A stretch of DNA of 64,000 bases from Mantis religiosa (GCA_030765055.1 CM060950.1:22447876-22511875); one strand, 5' to 3'. Counted from the first letter of the stretch, positions 22,382 through 36,083 are shown. Numbers and translations: made by a program. The notes: generated by a model not told the origin, from the sequence alone.

Positions 22382-22770
22382 TGTTGTGCTGCCGCGACAA
22401 GCGGGAGCCAGGCGCGTGGGCAGGATAGCTGGACGCTTGCCAAGAGCAAGAAAGGGACAGAGAGAGGCTCCGGAATTTTGTCTTTCTCTTGCCGCCGCGA
22501 ATGTTCTCGGAAGGTCTACGGCATTCTAGAAACAATAACTGGAGCTAAAAATACCGGCAAAGTGTTAGAACCGAGAGTTGTGTGATGTTTATTGCGACAG
22601 TGGACGTTTGAAGTGTTCCGCAGTGATTCCTTTCATTTGTTAACGTGCGGCGCAGCACTGACACGACCTTGAAGACATCTGACTGTCAATTTCAGGTCTT
22701 CTTACTGCAATAAAGAGTGTTCTAAATTTCTACAAACCAGACTTTTGATTCTACGTAACCCTTGCAGCCA
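22382..22770 (+). repeat. solo LTR, family L3, copy 1
   Basis: It starts TGTTGTGCTGCCGCGAC and holds a purine-rich U3 segment, a CAATAAAG signal near 22711 and an end region CAGACTTTTGATTCTACG, matching the LTR at 57732-58156. The expected terminal AAGTCACA is degraded here, so the right edge is approximate. Its 3' part lies in the 504 bp tandem unit. Confidence 0.6.
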
Positions 22771-24034
22771 TATTACTGTTGTTCACTTCCAGTGTTTTGA
22801 AGTTGAAGGCTCAGGGTGCTTTATTAAATTTATTAAAGAAGTCTTACAAGTTCACTTGATTAAAATAGAAGGCAAGATACCAAACTAGAAGCTCAGGCAA
22901 GCCAGCTTCCTGGAGAAATGAAATTAATTCTTAAGGTTTCTTCTTCCTCAATCCCTCCGTTCAGTGAGAGCTGTAGGGTTAGTCGTAGTTTCGTAGAAAG
23001 GCTGGAGTACTACATCGCATGAAGATATTCTAGAAACAATAACTGGAGCTAAAAATACCGGCAAAGTGTTAGAACCGAGAGTTGTGTGATGTTTATTGCG
23101 ACAGTGGACGTTTGAAGTGTTCCGCAGTGATTCCTTTCATTTGTTAACGTGCGGCGCAGCACTGACACGACCTTGAAGACATCTGACTGTCAATTTCAGG
23201 TCTTCTTACTGCAATAAAGAGTGTTCTAAATTTCTACAAACCAGACTTTTGATTCTACGTAACCCTTGCAGCCATATTACTGTTGTTCACTTCCAGTGTT
23301 TTGAAGTTGAAGGCTCAGGGTGCTTTATTAAATTTATTAAAGAAGTCTTACAAGTTCACTTGATTAAAATAGAAGGCAAGATACCAAACTAGAAGCTCAG
23401 GCAAGCCAGCTTCCTGGAGAAATGAAATTAATTCTTAAGGTTTCTTCTTCCTCAATCCCTCCGTTCAGTGAGAGCTGTAGGGTTAGTCGTAGTTTCGTAG
23501 AAAGGCTGGAGTACTACATCGCATGAAGATATTCTAGAAACAATAACTGGAGCTAAAAATACCGGCAAAGTGTTAGAACCGAGAGTTGTGTGATGTTTAT
23601 TGCGACAGTGGACGTTTGAAGTGTTCCGCAGTGATTCCTTTCATTTGTTAACGTGCGGCGCAGCACTGACACGACCTTGAAGACATCTGACTGTCAATTT
23701 CAGGTCTTCTTACTGCAATAAAGAGTGTTCTAAATTTCTACAAACCAGACTTTTGATTCTACGTAACCCTTGCAGCCATATTACTGTTGTTCACTTCCAG
23801 TGTTTTGAAGTTGAAGGCTCAGGGTGCTTTATTAAATTTATTAAAGAAGTCTTACAAGTTCACTTGATTAAAATAGAAGGCAAGATACCAAACTAGAAGC
23901 TCAGGCAAGCCAGCTTCCTGGAGAAATGAAATTAATTCTTAAGGTTTCTTCTTCCTCAATCCCTCCGTTCAGTGAGAGCTGTAGGGTTAGTCGTAGTTTC
24001 GTAGAAAGGCTGGAGTACTACATCGCATGAAGAT
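22523..24034 (+). repeat. 504 bp sequence in three tandem copies
   Basis: The anchor ATTCTAGAAACAATAACTGG recurs at 22523, 23027 and 23531, a period of exactly 504 bp. The three copies appear identical by eye and end with CATCGCATGAAGAT. The unit contains the 3' half of the L3 LTR with its CAATAAAG signal plus about 240 bp of flank. Perfect identity means either a very recent local triplication or an assembly artefact. Confidence 0.95.
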
Positions 24035-24489
24035 AACTTTGTAAGGTACTGGAAAGCTAATTTTCGCTGTCACTTCAACCTCGCTCTAAGCTGTACGATT
24101 TCAGTCAGGCTGCAACCCCTAGCGTTTCTGATTAAACGCACCGGCAGCTATCGATTACAGGTTCTGTTTCATGGCAGATACAAATTAATACTATTTATAG
24201 CAGGGACTGAGCAAAATGTGTGCAACACGCATTCGGGATATCGCGGGCTCGGAACCCGTCGGCCGCGTATTCTTATTTATTTATTTTTTGACCGATCAAG
24301 AGGTTTGTTCTACATGCCATTGATAAAAATTAATAATATATAATTACCAGGTCGAAGTTGACAAATAAGGCACCTCTATCATAAGTGAGTTTTACATAAT
24401 ATATACATTGTAAATGTAATACAATATTTACAATACGATGTATGGAAACACATAATTAAAGAAATGAAATTACTGGACACACAAAACAT
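24035..24489. other. no recognised feature
   Basis: Unique-looking sequence after the tandem block. A CGGGCTCGGAACCCGTCGGCC palindromic segment near 24245-24267 is the only structure noticed. Confidence 0.45.
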
Positions 24490-24755
24490 ATTTGGCATTT
24501 GTTATTACTGACTTGTTTTATTTGTTCCATTGATATCCCGCCCTTAACTGCAATGTTCATATCGGCGGCCGTTCTCCTTTGGAACATCTCGAAGGTGTTA
24601 ACTCGTATTCGTTGGGTATTTATCATTAGATCGCGCACATATTCGTACTCTCATTCATACTTCCAGACTCTGGGGAAGACGAGGAATTACCTTGGTCGGA
24701 GAAAAATCCCCACCCCCCACCGCCGGGAATTCAACCCAGGACTACATTTATTCTT
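24490..24755 (-). mobile_element. S3 SINE, copy 2 (head missing)
   Basis: The plus strand reads TTTTATTTGTTCCATTGATA, then TCGGCGGCCGTTCTCCTTTGGAAC, then CTCATTCATACTTCCAGACTCTG, the reverse of the S3 body. The tRNA-like head is cut off near 24745 after the box B remnant. Confidence 0.85.
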
Positions 24756-27196
<2,441 letters not shown>

Positions 27197-28207
27197 CCGT
27201 GCGTTCTTTGATCGACCGGACCACCCCGCAGCGTCACCGGAACGGGCGAGGGCCAGAGCGCTCTCTGCCAGAATTACGCCTAAAGGACCGCAAGTAACGA
27301 GTACGGAACTCTAGGCTTACCTGCTTCACATAGCTTTTGAAATTCATGACCTTCAACGCACACACATACCTTATATCTCCGAAAACAGTTCTGGTTTACT
27401 CGCAAAGTTAATCTTTGATTCCCTGTATTTCTCTCGTGATATATCCTTCAACTCGTGTAGCATATGCGGATTTGACAAGTACGCTTTAATCTTTAACGTT
27501 CTCCATAAATAAAAATCGATGGGGATAGATCAGGAGAACGAGGTGGCTCCAATTCTCGACTTCTGTACCATACACACTTCGCAATCCATGTACTGTAGCT
27601 GAATCTTACTGAAACCAGCCGCACAAAATTTCATTTCTTGTCAGTTGTGGAAAAAGTTATTACTTAAAATACAATTTACATATAAGTGTGAATCAATGGT
27701 TGTGTCGTCAAATATGGGACCGATAATTCTATGCACTCTTATTGCACAGCAAACCTGAACTTTTGCAGCGTGGTGAGGAATTTCATGAATAATATGGGAT
27801 TTTCGGTAACCCAATATAGAGTGTTCTCAGTAGAAACGTGACCTGAAGGTAAAATCATGCTTTATCAGTGAAGAACGTTAAAAGTGGTTCCACGTCATCA
27901 TTATGAATGGACTGTGGACACCAACTGCAATAATTAACCATACTTACAAGATCTTATGTTTGTAAAGTATGAACTTCAGTTACCTTGTACCTTGTTTTCG
28001 GAGATCTAGGGAATGAGTTAGCATTGAAAGTCATCAATTTCAACATCTGTTGTGAAGCAGGTAAGCCTAATATAGGTAGGTACAGTAGCTAAAGAGTTTC
28101 GTACTTGTTACTTGACGGTCCTTCTGTCGTAATTTGGCGGAGAGCGTGCCGGCCCCCACCCGTTCCGGTGCCGCCGCTGAGCGGTCCGATCGATCAAAGA
28201 GCACACT
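27197..28207 (-). mobile_element. DNA transposon with about 190 bp terminal inverted repeats
   Basis: The left end (about 27199-27385) and right end (about 28005-28206) are inverted copies with small insertions. The outermost shared block is TTTGATCGA, followed by CACCGGAACGGG, GGACCG-AAGTAAC and AGGCTTACCTGCTTCACA. A transposase remnant lies between them on the minus strand. At about 1.0 kb it is an internally reduced copy. Precise ends and target duplication could not be set. Confidence 0.7.
27450..27970 (-). pseudogene. DDE-type transposase remnant
   Basis: The minus-strand translation, broken by stops, resembles an insect Tc1/mariner-like (IS630-type) transposase. Blocks in order are TEHSILGYRKSHIIHEIPHH, a VCCAIR-HRIIGPIF segment, and near the C-terminus SIPIDFYLWRTLKIKAYLSN, comparable to the CDFYLWG-LK-KVY pattern in complete relatives. 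The segment between, which should contain the second acidic residue, is largely deleted. Confidence 0.55.
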
Positions 28208-28308
28208 GCATTATGGGCACACTGCATATATTAAGATGTGATATTATTAGTATATCAAACATTACAGCTGTTTTTGAATTGTAATGTGAACTTTGTTTAC
28301 ATTTCAAG

Positions 28309-28554
28309 ATGGCGATGCTTATATTATGGAACTCTTGGGTGTTGATAATATGGAACCAGAGTTGCACATTACCTACCTGTTACAGAAATAATGATATATA
28401 GTTCATCATTTATATGACTTTATCGATGGCGATGGCAATGCTTATATTATGGAACCCTTGGGTGTTGATAATATGGAATCGGGGTTGCGCACTACCTACC
28501 TGTTTCAGAAATAATGATATATAGTTCATCATTTATATTACTTTATTGGTGAGC
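28309..28554 (+). repeat. 123 bp tandem duplication
   Basis: Two copies, 28309-28431 and 28432-28554, share GCTTATATTATGGAAC, GGGTGTTGATAATATGGAA and ATGATATATAGTTCATC with several substitutions. No coding meaning was found. Confidence 0.9.
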
Positions 28555-28690
28555 CTGTCCCAGACGGCCGAGATGATTCTTGTTTATTCTGTATGGGAAA
28601 GTCGAGTTCAAATGAGAAAATGAGGAAAATATGCATTCATTGCATTATGGTTGGCATGGGAACAAAAAATGATGGACTTGGATTTAAAAA

Positions 28691-28691
<1 letters not shown>

Positions 28692-28765
<74 letters not shown>

Positions 28766-28774
28766 TGTGTGTGT
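28692..28774. repeat. (TG)n microsatellite
   Basis: About 83 bp of TG with one TTT interruption near 28762. Confidence 0.97.
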
Positions 28775-29120
28775 TTAAAACTATTTGCATTAAACAAATT
28801 TTTGTATAACTTCGTCATTAAACTTTAAACTTTCTATTTCATTCATGACTATTGTCTAAATATACTGATAATACGTGGCCATTCTTATTTTGTGCTACTC
28901 TATTAAACAATGTCCATAGTGTAATATTTGTAATAGGTATTCCGTAAGGCTCCCCTACGTTGTGTGTGATTTATTTTGTAATGTAAGAAGGGGGGTACCA
29001 CATTACCAGCACATTCAGGTATCTTGACAAGTTTACACCACGTTCAAGGATTTTGAATTGCATATGCTTATAGCTTCAGAGTCATGAATTCAAGGTATGC
29101 TTATAATGGACTGGAGAATC
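28775..29120. other. no recognised feature
   Basis: AT-rich; no frame or repeat recognised. Confidence 0.5.
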
Positions 29121-29456
29121 TTAACATAGCAAGTGGAACCAATTCAAGTTGACGGTACGCGAATTATAGTCCAAAACCCAAGAGGGTTTCCACAATACCA
29201 CCTTTAGCTCTCCCACCCTGATTAGAAGCTTCTTCAAACTCACCTTTACTGGTAAAATGTTCGGGCCTAAACTATCCATTGAGCTTAGGACTATGGTGTA
29301 GTCAGATGGAAGGGCCTCCAGCAACTGAAGCAAGTCTAGAAGGCCATTTGTGCTTGCTACGTGATCGGGGTGGGAGGGAAGATAAGGGGTGACAGATCCG
29401 GAGCAGGGTTCCTTAATGATTCCAACATGATACCAGACCTTCATAGCCACCCGCAA
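29121..29456 (-). pseudogene. possible Copia-type Gag remnant
   Basis: An open minus-strand frame of 111 codons contains DLLQLLEALPSDYTIVLSS, which resembles the Gag pattern of Copia-type retrotransposons (L-LP-SY--L---E, followed by a KLL segment, here KKLLIRVGE). The frame starts and ends without flanking retroelement signals, and no zinc knuckle follows. Treat this as a weak assignment; an unrelated chance frame is the alternative. Confidence 0.35.
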
Positions 29457-30441
29457 CTTCGTGGTCCTGAAAATAGACGAAATAGCTCCCAGGTAGGAAG
29501 GAGGCCCCTACGCTCCCGTCCAGCGTCAAGGAAAGATCATATCAGAGCGCAAATTTCAACGTATTACAGCAGCAACCAATCGTGGCCGTCTGATTCTACC
29601 GCTCCTAAACAGTTGAAAGAATCAGCGTGGTATACGTTTACCAACCGTGATTAATTACGAAAAATCCGATGCTCTGATCTAACCTGACATGCGTCTGGAA
29701 AAATAGCTAGAGGCTATGCTCACTCGCTTATTACTTGTGTTACCTTAAAATTCACACAGATGTTCATGCTCTCTTACATTCTTCCAAACTCTAGCTTAAA
29801 CTGGGATAATACTGCCTAAAGAAAAATACTTATCATCTAGCCGTGAATCGAAGCGAAGTCTCCGGATTTAGTCTATCACTTTAGTTTAGGCTGTTGTGTG
29901 TGATATTGCGAGGCATATTGTTCGGTGTAGGTACGTTTTATCATCACCGTTTAGTTCTTTTTGGATTGAACGCCGTGCTGGTTAGGCCACTGCTCCAACA
30001 CAATTGTATTACACTCCGTCCTTTCGCTTAGAGCTGACACATGCTTCAGAAAGTTCACTCAAAACAGTAAGTCATGACTCAATTTGAAATGAACACTCAG
30101 TAAGTGAAGGTAGGTCGTATAACAAACCACACAGCAGTGCAGTGATTGCACAACAAGTGCTTTTATATACTGTAACTCCGAAAACTGCAGTGAATCCGGT
30201 TAGCGATATAATTATGTATACAACCAGCATCTTCCGAAAACACTTGTAAACAATTGTACATCTAAAGGTACTGATGCAATATTCTTTGTCCATACACACG
30301 CAAAAATAACAGGTAGGTCACACTACAATCTCGGTTTAAAAATCTGTCCCATATCCAATGCAAAGCGTAGTTTCAAGTAAGAAGGCCTGTAACAAAGCAT
30401 TGACTCATAATGTGAAAAGAAACCAAAACAAGGATATATAT
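29457..30441. other. no recognised gene
   Basis: Short frames on both strands, none with known motifs. The right end is the target site of the solo LTR. Confidence 0.5.
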
Positions 30442-30938
30442 TGTCACCCGAACATCGGAATTCCCGATAGGACCAGCTGGCAGGTAGGGACCAGACGGGA
30501 GGCATTTAGCCCACGCCTACCCATTTATCTTGTAGCACTAATTAGGGGATGGTTGGAAAAACATCACTAGCCATCTCTTTCCCCTCCCTGACGTCTGGAA
30601 CCTTCAGGATGATTCACTGAACCGCGAGATTTCCAGAAACAGTGATCGTCCTATAAAAAGGGGCTGCAGTTGGTGAGTGAGTCAGTTCAGTTCTTGGCGA
30701 GCAGCCGGAGGAGCGCCTTCTAGTGAACGGAATGGAAGACTGTGTACGTGCATCTGAGGAGTTGTGCGTAATTGCGAGTGTAGAGTGGACCTGCGGCAGA
30801 CGAACTAGTGAATTGTAATTGTGTACGCTACGTAATTCTGTGTAATCGGCAAGTGTTCCAACTGTAATTCGATGGAAATAAAGAACATTTTCGGTTTGTG
30901 CAATTGGACTTTTAATTTCACGAACCCACAAAGTCACA
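30442..30938 (+). repeat. solo LTR related to the 16901-19116 element
   Basis: It begins TGTCACCCG and ends CACAAAGTCACA, like the 559 bp LTRs, but is 497 bp and more diverged. It has CTATAAAAAGGGGCTGC near 30652 and AATAAAGAACATTTTC near 30877. ATAT flanks it on both sides (30438-30441 and 30939-30942), matching the 4 bp duplication. No internal sequence is present, so it arose by recombination between two LTRs. Confidence 0.88.
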
Positions 30939-31478
30939 ATATTTTCCCAACGATCCAAAACAAAACTAAACATAAAATTATTATAAAACTAGCATACTTT
31001 AGGCTCTTTCAAAAGTCATCATCGAAAAGATCTCCTTCGGTCATTGTCGAAGGAATGTGTGTTTAATGGATCAAACTATTACACTGTGCAACAATGATAA
31101 TGCAAATATAATGAAAATAGCCAATTGCTATCAAATCTAATGTGTTGATCGCGAATATCACAAAGACAATTCAAAATTAGCTCTGTTTTTCATTTTACAT
31201 TGTTTTATTATGTTGAGATAATTATATATGGATTTTTATGTTAAGTTTAAAATCAAATATTATAGGGATTCGTCTGTCATAATAAATAGTAACACTGGAT
31301 TGTATTATTGTTCCTGGTCTTACTTGTGTGCAATATTTTGGATATAAACATTTTGATACCAATTTTAGTGATATTTTTGTCTTCTTCCTCTTCAACTTAA
31401 GTGCCATTAATGCATGTAATAACTTTTGCACATTTGTCTCCAAATTAACTATTTTCATGGTTTGGTTTCACCAAAAAC
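30939..31478. other. no recognised feature
   Basis: AT-rich; a 78-codon minus-strand frame at 31222-31458 is not recognised. Confidence 0.5.
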
Positions 31479-31987
31479 TTTGTTAAGGGAATGAACAAAA
31501 ATGGTGATGCGTTTAAGTACGTAAGGCAAAAATTCCCTTACTTAAGTGATGCCAAAGTAAAGGAGGGCATCTTTGTAGACTCACAGATTCGATAGCTTTC
31601 TAGAGACCATACTTCTGAAGGAATCATACAAGCATGCAAGGGAATGTTTTAAGATAGTCTGTTGACAGTTCTTGGGGAACAACCGAGCAATAAATTTCAA
31701 TAAGATTGTAGATAACATGTCATATTATGAAAAACCTGGTTGCAACAATACATTGAAAATGCATTTCTTACATAGTCATCTTGACTTCTCCAGTACGTGA
31801 TGAAAATGAGGAGCGATTTCATCGATATATTGCCACATTTGAGGAAAGGTATGCTGGAGAGTGGAGCCCTAACATTTTGGCAGATTACTGCTGGACTGTC
31901 ATAAAGGATGTTCTCGAGTATGTGTATAAACGTCAAGCCAAGCGAAAACGGTCATCTTCTGAATTTATCTCTGAACAAAATATGTAA
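31479..31987 (+). pseudogene. relic of a multicopy arthropod protein family
   Basis: Two conserved blocks lie in order on the plus strand. The first (31479-31595) reads GDAFKYVRQKFPYLSDAKVK and then EGIFVDSQIR before a stop. The second (about 31700-31987) has a broken segment resembling a CN-TLKMHFLHSHLDF stretch, then DENEERFHRYI and GEWSPNILADYCW. I recall this combination (KEGIFVGPQIR ... SDEHGERFHQDI ... MLADYCW) from uncharacterised proteins found in many copies in aphids, spiders and other arthropods, which suggests a transposon-linked origin. I cannot name the element class. Stops and frameshifts between the blocks make it a pseudogene. Confidence 0.6.
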
Positions 31988-32005
31988 TTGTATATACCGT
32001 ACGTG

Positions 32006-32345
32006 ACCTGCGCCGCGGCGTAGCGGGCTAAGGGAGCATGCCTTGGTCCCTGGCCACGGAGAGCTTCCCGGGTTCGATCCCACCCCCATATGGTGAGGAT
32101 TTTAAGACCCGGCTAACGGACCGGTGCCCACTAAGCAACGTGAGGTAAGTGAGGAGCTTCCGCTAGGTAAGCGGTCCTGGTCACGGAAACCAACGTTCCG
32201 GTTGGGGGATACCAAGATGCTGACCACATCTCCTCCCCGTATCGGTTGCATGATCGTCCACCTCTGCCGTGCGTAAGTGGGCGTGAGGCCGGCAGTCGGG
32301 TTGGTAGGCCTTGGCCCTCTAAGGGCTGTCGCGCCATGGGTCATT
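32006..32345 (+). mobile_element. S4 tRNA-derived SINE, copy 1
   Basis: A tRNA-like head (GCGGCGTAGCGGGCTAAGG, box B GGGTTCGATCCC) is followed by a GC-rich body (GGACCGGTGCCCACTAAGC, CTCCTCCCCGTATCGGTTG, CCTTGGCCCTCTAAGGGCTG) and a short ATTATTATTAT tail. The copy at 40294-40648 is inverted and shares these blocks. Frames of 91 and 68 codons on the minus strand overlap each other and are not conserved. Confidence 0.85.
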
Positions 32346-32705
32346 ATTATTATATTATATACTGTACATATGGACATTTAACATTTGTAAACCTTTATAT
32401 GCATTTGTGACTAGTTAATTTAGATACTTTCTTTTGTGCATTACATAGTTCAGGTACAAAGTATTTTCATTCAGATTCAGATAATATTTTCTTCATTTTT
32501 CTAAATATTTTACTTTTGTACTTCCAAAATGGCTGTGAAATTATTAATGCATAACACGTAACAGAATTCAAGTAATTATTCACTTATAATTTGTTATGCT
32601 CATCTTGGAACATGAATGCATATTTAGTTAGTGAGTTCTTTATGCGAAAATACAGATTACGTTTTCGAAATACTAGAGCTAAGTGTTCATGAATATGATG
32701 ATTTT
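32346..32705. other. AT-rich, no feature
   Basis: No gene or repeat recognised between the S4 tail and the S1 array. Confidence 0.5.
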
Positions 32706-33121
32706 GGAAATTAATTGTTCTTTCACACTGCCCGTGTGTAGGCTAAAGTATGGAAAGATAGAGTCAGACAGAAAAATTCAATGTCATAGCCGGGATTTGA
32801 GCCACGGATCTTCTGGTTCCCGTCCGGGCGCTCTAACCATTGAGCTACTGTGGCTAATGTGCCGACATGACATTAAATTCTCCAAGTGACTCGTGTTTTT
32901 CCCGGTAAACCACTAGGAGATTTTATAAACACATGAGACAAGTACCTTAATGGCAACTTACAAGTGTAAGTACTTTAAGGCCCGGGCTTTTATAGTTAAC
33001 CACTATTATGTCAATTAATGGAAATTAATTGTTCTTTCACTCTGGCCGTGTGTAGGCTAAAGTATGGAAGGATGGAGCCAGACTGAAATTCAATGCCATA
33101 GCCGGGATTTGAACTACGAAC
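32706..33121 (-). repeat. S1 tRNA-like repeat, minus arm of second palindrome
   Basis: The anchor ATTGTTC occurs at 32713 and 33028, giving a 315 bp spacing that is close to the 309 bp period of the array at 191-1243. One full unit and one partial unit are present, with the tRNA-like head on the minus strand. Confidence 0.85.
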
Positions 33122-33482
33122 ACCTATGGAATTGAATTTTTCAGTCTGGCTCTACGTTTGCACAATTTAGCCTAGACACGGCCAGTGTGAAAGAACAATT
33201 TATTTTTCCATTAATTGACCTAATAGTGGTTAACTATAAAGCCCGGGCCTTAAAGTACTTACATGTTGTAAGTCGCCATTAAGGTAGTTGCCTCATGTGC
33301 TTATGAGAATTCCTAAGTAGTTTACCGGGAAAAACACGAGTCAATTGGAGAATTTAATGTCATGTCGGCACGTTGGTCATAGTAGCTCAATGGTTAGAGC
33401 GGCAGGACGGCAACCAGAAGATCCGTGATTCAAATCTCGGCTATGGCATTGAACTTTTCACTCTGACTCTATCTTTCCATGA
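33122..33482 (+). repeat. S1 tRNA-like repeat, plus arm of second palindrome
   Basis: The same family inverted: tail of one unit (GTGTGAAAGAACAATTTATT), then GCCCGGGCCTTAAAGTACTTA, then the tRNA-like head with TAGCTCAATGGTTAGAGC. It joins the minus arm near 33121. Confidence 0.85.
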
Positions 33483-34309
33483 TGATTTTGTATCATTTTA
33501 TACTGAAGTAGACATAACTAACTCAAAATGATGCAATTTACACACTTTCACTTTAAATTTGTTGTTCAGTGTTAGCAAAACTTTCAGGATTACTACGAGG
33601 AGGTTCAGGGGTTCGGTAACACTGAAGACATGGGAGCCAACTGATAATACGGTAACAATGGAGAGAGGGAGAAAGAGACGAATATCAGGAAAGGTTGAGA
33701 AAGATTCTAGATCTCACATGAGAGGTCATTGATCCCTGTGATCTGGGAGGCTGGAAATAATATGAAAATAAAAACTGGGAAAAGCATGCCCTTTACCTGT
33801 ATCTGTTGTTGATACATCACCGAAAGGACAGGAAGTAAAAGGACAACCTAATGAGCTCTGAGAACCTTTAGGAAGGGAGGATGGGTAACACTGTCAACAA
33901 CGTTCCATTTTGCTAAAGGAAACATACAAAGGACTATTAGTAAGAATGGCAGCTGAATGTAGCACACAGAATTCCAAAGAAAGAGAAGCTACTATATGGA
34001 GGGCTGTAAAAGATGTTTGGTAAGATTCTTTTGTGTATCACTTCTGTAACACTCTGGCATTAGAAGACGCTTCCCTGAAATATTCATAGGCATAGGAAAT
34101 TGGGAGAGAGCAACTTCGACTGAAATTCAACACCTGGGAGCCCGAAAATAATAATCTTAGATAAGGATATACCCATGCGAAATTTATTCCAGCCACCCGC
34201 AACTTAAACCTAAAAATGTAAAGATAAAAAATAACTACCATAACTATGTGAAACAGCAACTAAACTTTTAAAGGAAGAAATGCAAATTTTAATCCTTATA
34301 AATTGACAA
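33483..34309. other. no recognised gene
   Basis: Unassigned sequence up to the TAA target site of the Harbinger element. Confidence 0.5.
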
Positions 34310-34617
34310 TAATGCCCGATTTCACCAACACATGTTAAAACTTAACACGATTGTTAGTCTGTTTAACAATAGTTGTAACAAAAGTTGCATTTCATCAATA
34401 AGTGTTAGCTTAGCGCTTGTGTTAAATCTTTTGTTAAACTAACAAGGCGTATTTCTGTTGTTAAGTGGTTGGCAAGATGGCTGGCATGAACACAGCTTTT
34501 GACGTTGATTTGCTGTATTTAGACCGTCTAAATGGCATTCGTGACAGAGTGCGGCCTATGAGGAGAAATGATTTTGAGGACCTATCAGAAGATTTTCTAC
34601 GGATATACGAGGGTGGT

Positions 34618-35884
34618 CGGAGAAGTTCCCGACCTAATAAAGATACAAGACATTTCCTCAGAAATTATTTTTTATTTTTCAACATAGTTACATTGTATCT
34701 CTACACACTTCTCCCAGCGATGCTCACATCTCTGTATCCCATCCAAATAGTACTCGGCGCTTTTCTCTGCAAAATAACTGTTGACGAAGGTGATTGCCTC
34801 TTCATTTGACGAAAATCTCTGTCCTCCGAGCGCAATTTTCAGATGAGGAACCAAAAAGAAGTCGCTTGGGGCTAGATCTCTGATTAAGGCGGTTGGGCAA
34901 GCAGTTCAAAACGTAATTTGTGGATTTTCGCCATTGCGTTGTGAGACGGTGCGTTGTCTTGGTGAAACAGAATTTTCTTTTTCTGCAAATGTGGCCGTAT
35001 TTCCGCAAGTTCTGCCTTCGAATTGTAAAGTAATGGTGTGTAGTATGCTCCTGTAATGATTTTTCCTTTTTGAAAATAATCTATTAAAATAACTACATGA
35101 CCATCCGAAAACGCAGTCGCCATCACTTTCCCAGCCGAAGAGAAAAAACAGTTTTTGCTTTTTGTGGAGCCGGTTCCCCGTTGCAGTCCACTGTTTGGAC
35201 TGTACTTTTGTTTCAGGCTATAATGGTGTATCCGAGGTTCATCTACAGTAATTAATCGGCGCCAAAACTAGGATTTATTGCGGCTAAACTGCTCCATCAG
35301 AGCGTTGAAAATGTTCACTCGAACACGTTTTTGGTGTAACGTGAGCAAACGCTACACCCAACGCGCGCACAGCTTTCTCATGTCTAAATGTTGGTTTAAT
35401 TATGTGACAAACACGTTATTTTGATACGCTCATAGCCTCTGCTATCCCTCTCACTTTAATTCGGTGGTCATGTAGCACCATTTGGTGAACTTTTGCGATG
35501 TTTTCGTCGGTAGTTGCAGATTTTGGACGTCCCGAACGTTCATCGTCTTCCAAGCTCTTACGGCCACATTTAAATTCAGCTGCACAAAATTTCACTGTGA
35601 TAAATGATGGTGCAGAATCCCGATACACTAATCTTTGATTTGCGTAGGCGTATTGCCTTTCAAAATTAAATATTTAATGACAGCCCGATACTTGATTTTG
35701 TCCATTTTCAAAAAAGAAACACTCACATCAACTCACTCGAACGACTGTTACGTAACAACTGAGCGTCCATAACGGCTGAAATTTCGGTGAGTAACTGTCA
35801 ACAGATGAATAACGAAATTCACTAGCTTTTATTGACGAGTGCTGCCATATTCATGTTGAGGTAGGAAACTTCAGACCACCCTCT
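34618..35884 (-). mobile_element. mariner M2a, near full length
   Basis: The ends CGAGGGTGGTC and inverted AGAGGGTGGTC are bordered by TA at 34616-34617 and 35885-35886. At 1267 bp it has the usual mariner size. It sits inside the Harbinger transposase gene, so it is younger than the Harbinger insertion. M2b at 55524-56811 is the same family. Confidence 0.92.
34660..35710 (-). pseudogene. mariner transposase, frameshifted (M2a)
   Basis: All parts of the protein can be traced on the minus strand but in several frames. The N-terminal helix-turn-helix part is at 35416-35628 (FKCGRKSLEDDERSGRPKSA), the first aspartate in an ITVDEP segment near 35250, the second in ILFHQDNAPSHNA (frame 34884-35126), and the third in a LAPSDFFL segment near 34870. 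The C-terminal frame is 34672-34854 (SAEYYLDGIQRCEHRWEKC). The three aspartates are readable, but frameshifts and a T-to-P change after the first aspartate show decay. Confidence 0.85.
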
Positions 35885-36083
35885 TAGAATGTCGAAACAA
35901 GTTGTTATGGAGGTTACTGCTGAAGTACAAGAAAGGTTAGAACACGCATCGAATACAAATATGCCGATCTCACCTTTGCTTCAAGTATTAATAACTCTGC
36001 GATTAAGTAATTCACTGAATTATGTGGATAATACACTGTCCACCTCCCGTCTTTAAACGTTCAAATCTCTCGTCACTTTTGTC

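Larger units (their letters stand above)
34477..36020 (+). pseudogene. HARBI1-like transposase N-terminus, interrupted
   Basis: A frame starts at an ATG near 34477 with MAGMNTAFDVDLLYLDRLN and RRNDFEDLSEDFLRIY up to the mariner at 34618. Beyond it, from 35887, the gene continues with RMSKQVVMEVTAEVQERLEH and then MPISPLLQVLITLRL. This order (FRLSK--V--L ... PLSP--QLL-TLRF) is characteristic of the N-terminal helix-turn-helix region of Harbinger transposases, which bind the element ends. The DDE catalytic domain is absent. The interruption and the deletion make the gene inactive. Confidence 0.75.

Noticed and set aside
28593..28790. Cys-Val and His-Thr frames at the TG repeat
   Set aside because: Microsatellite translation.
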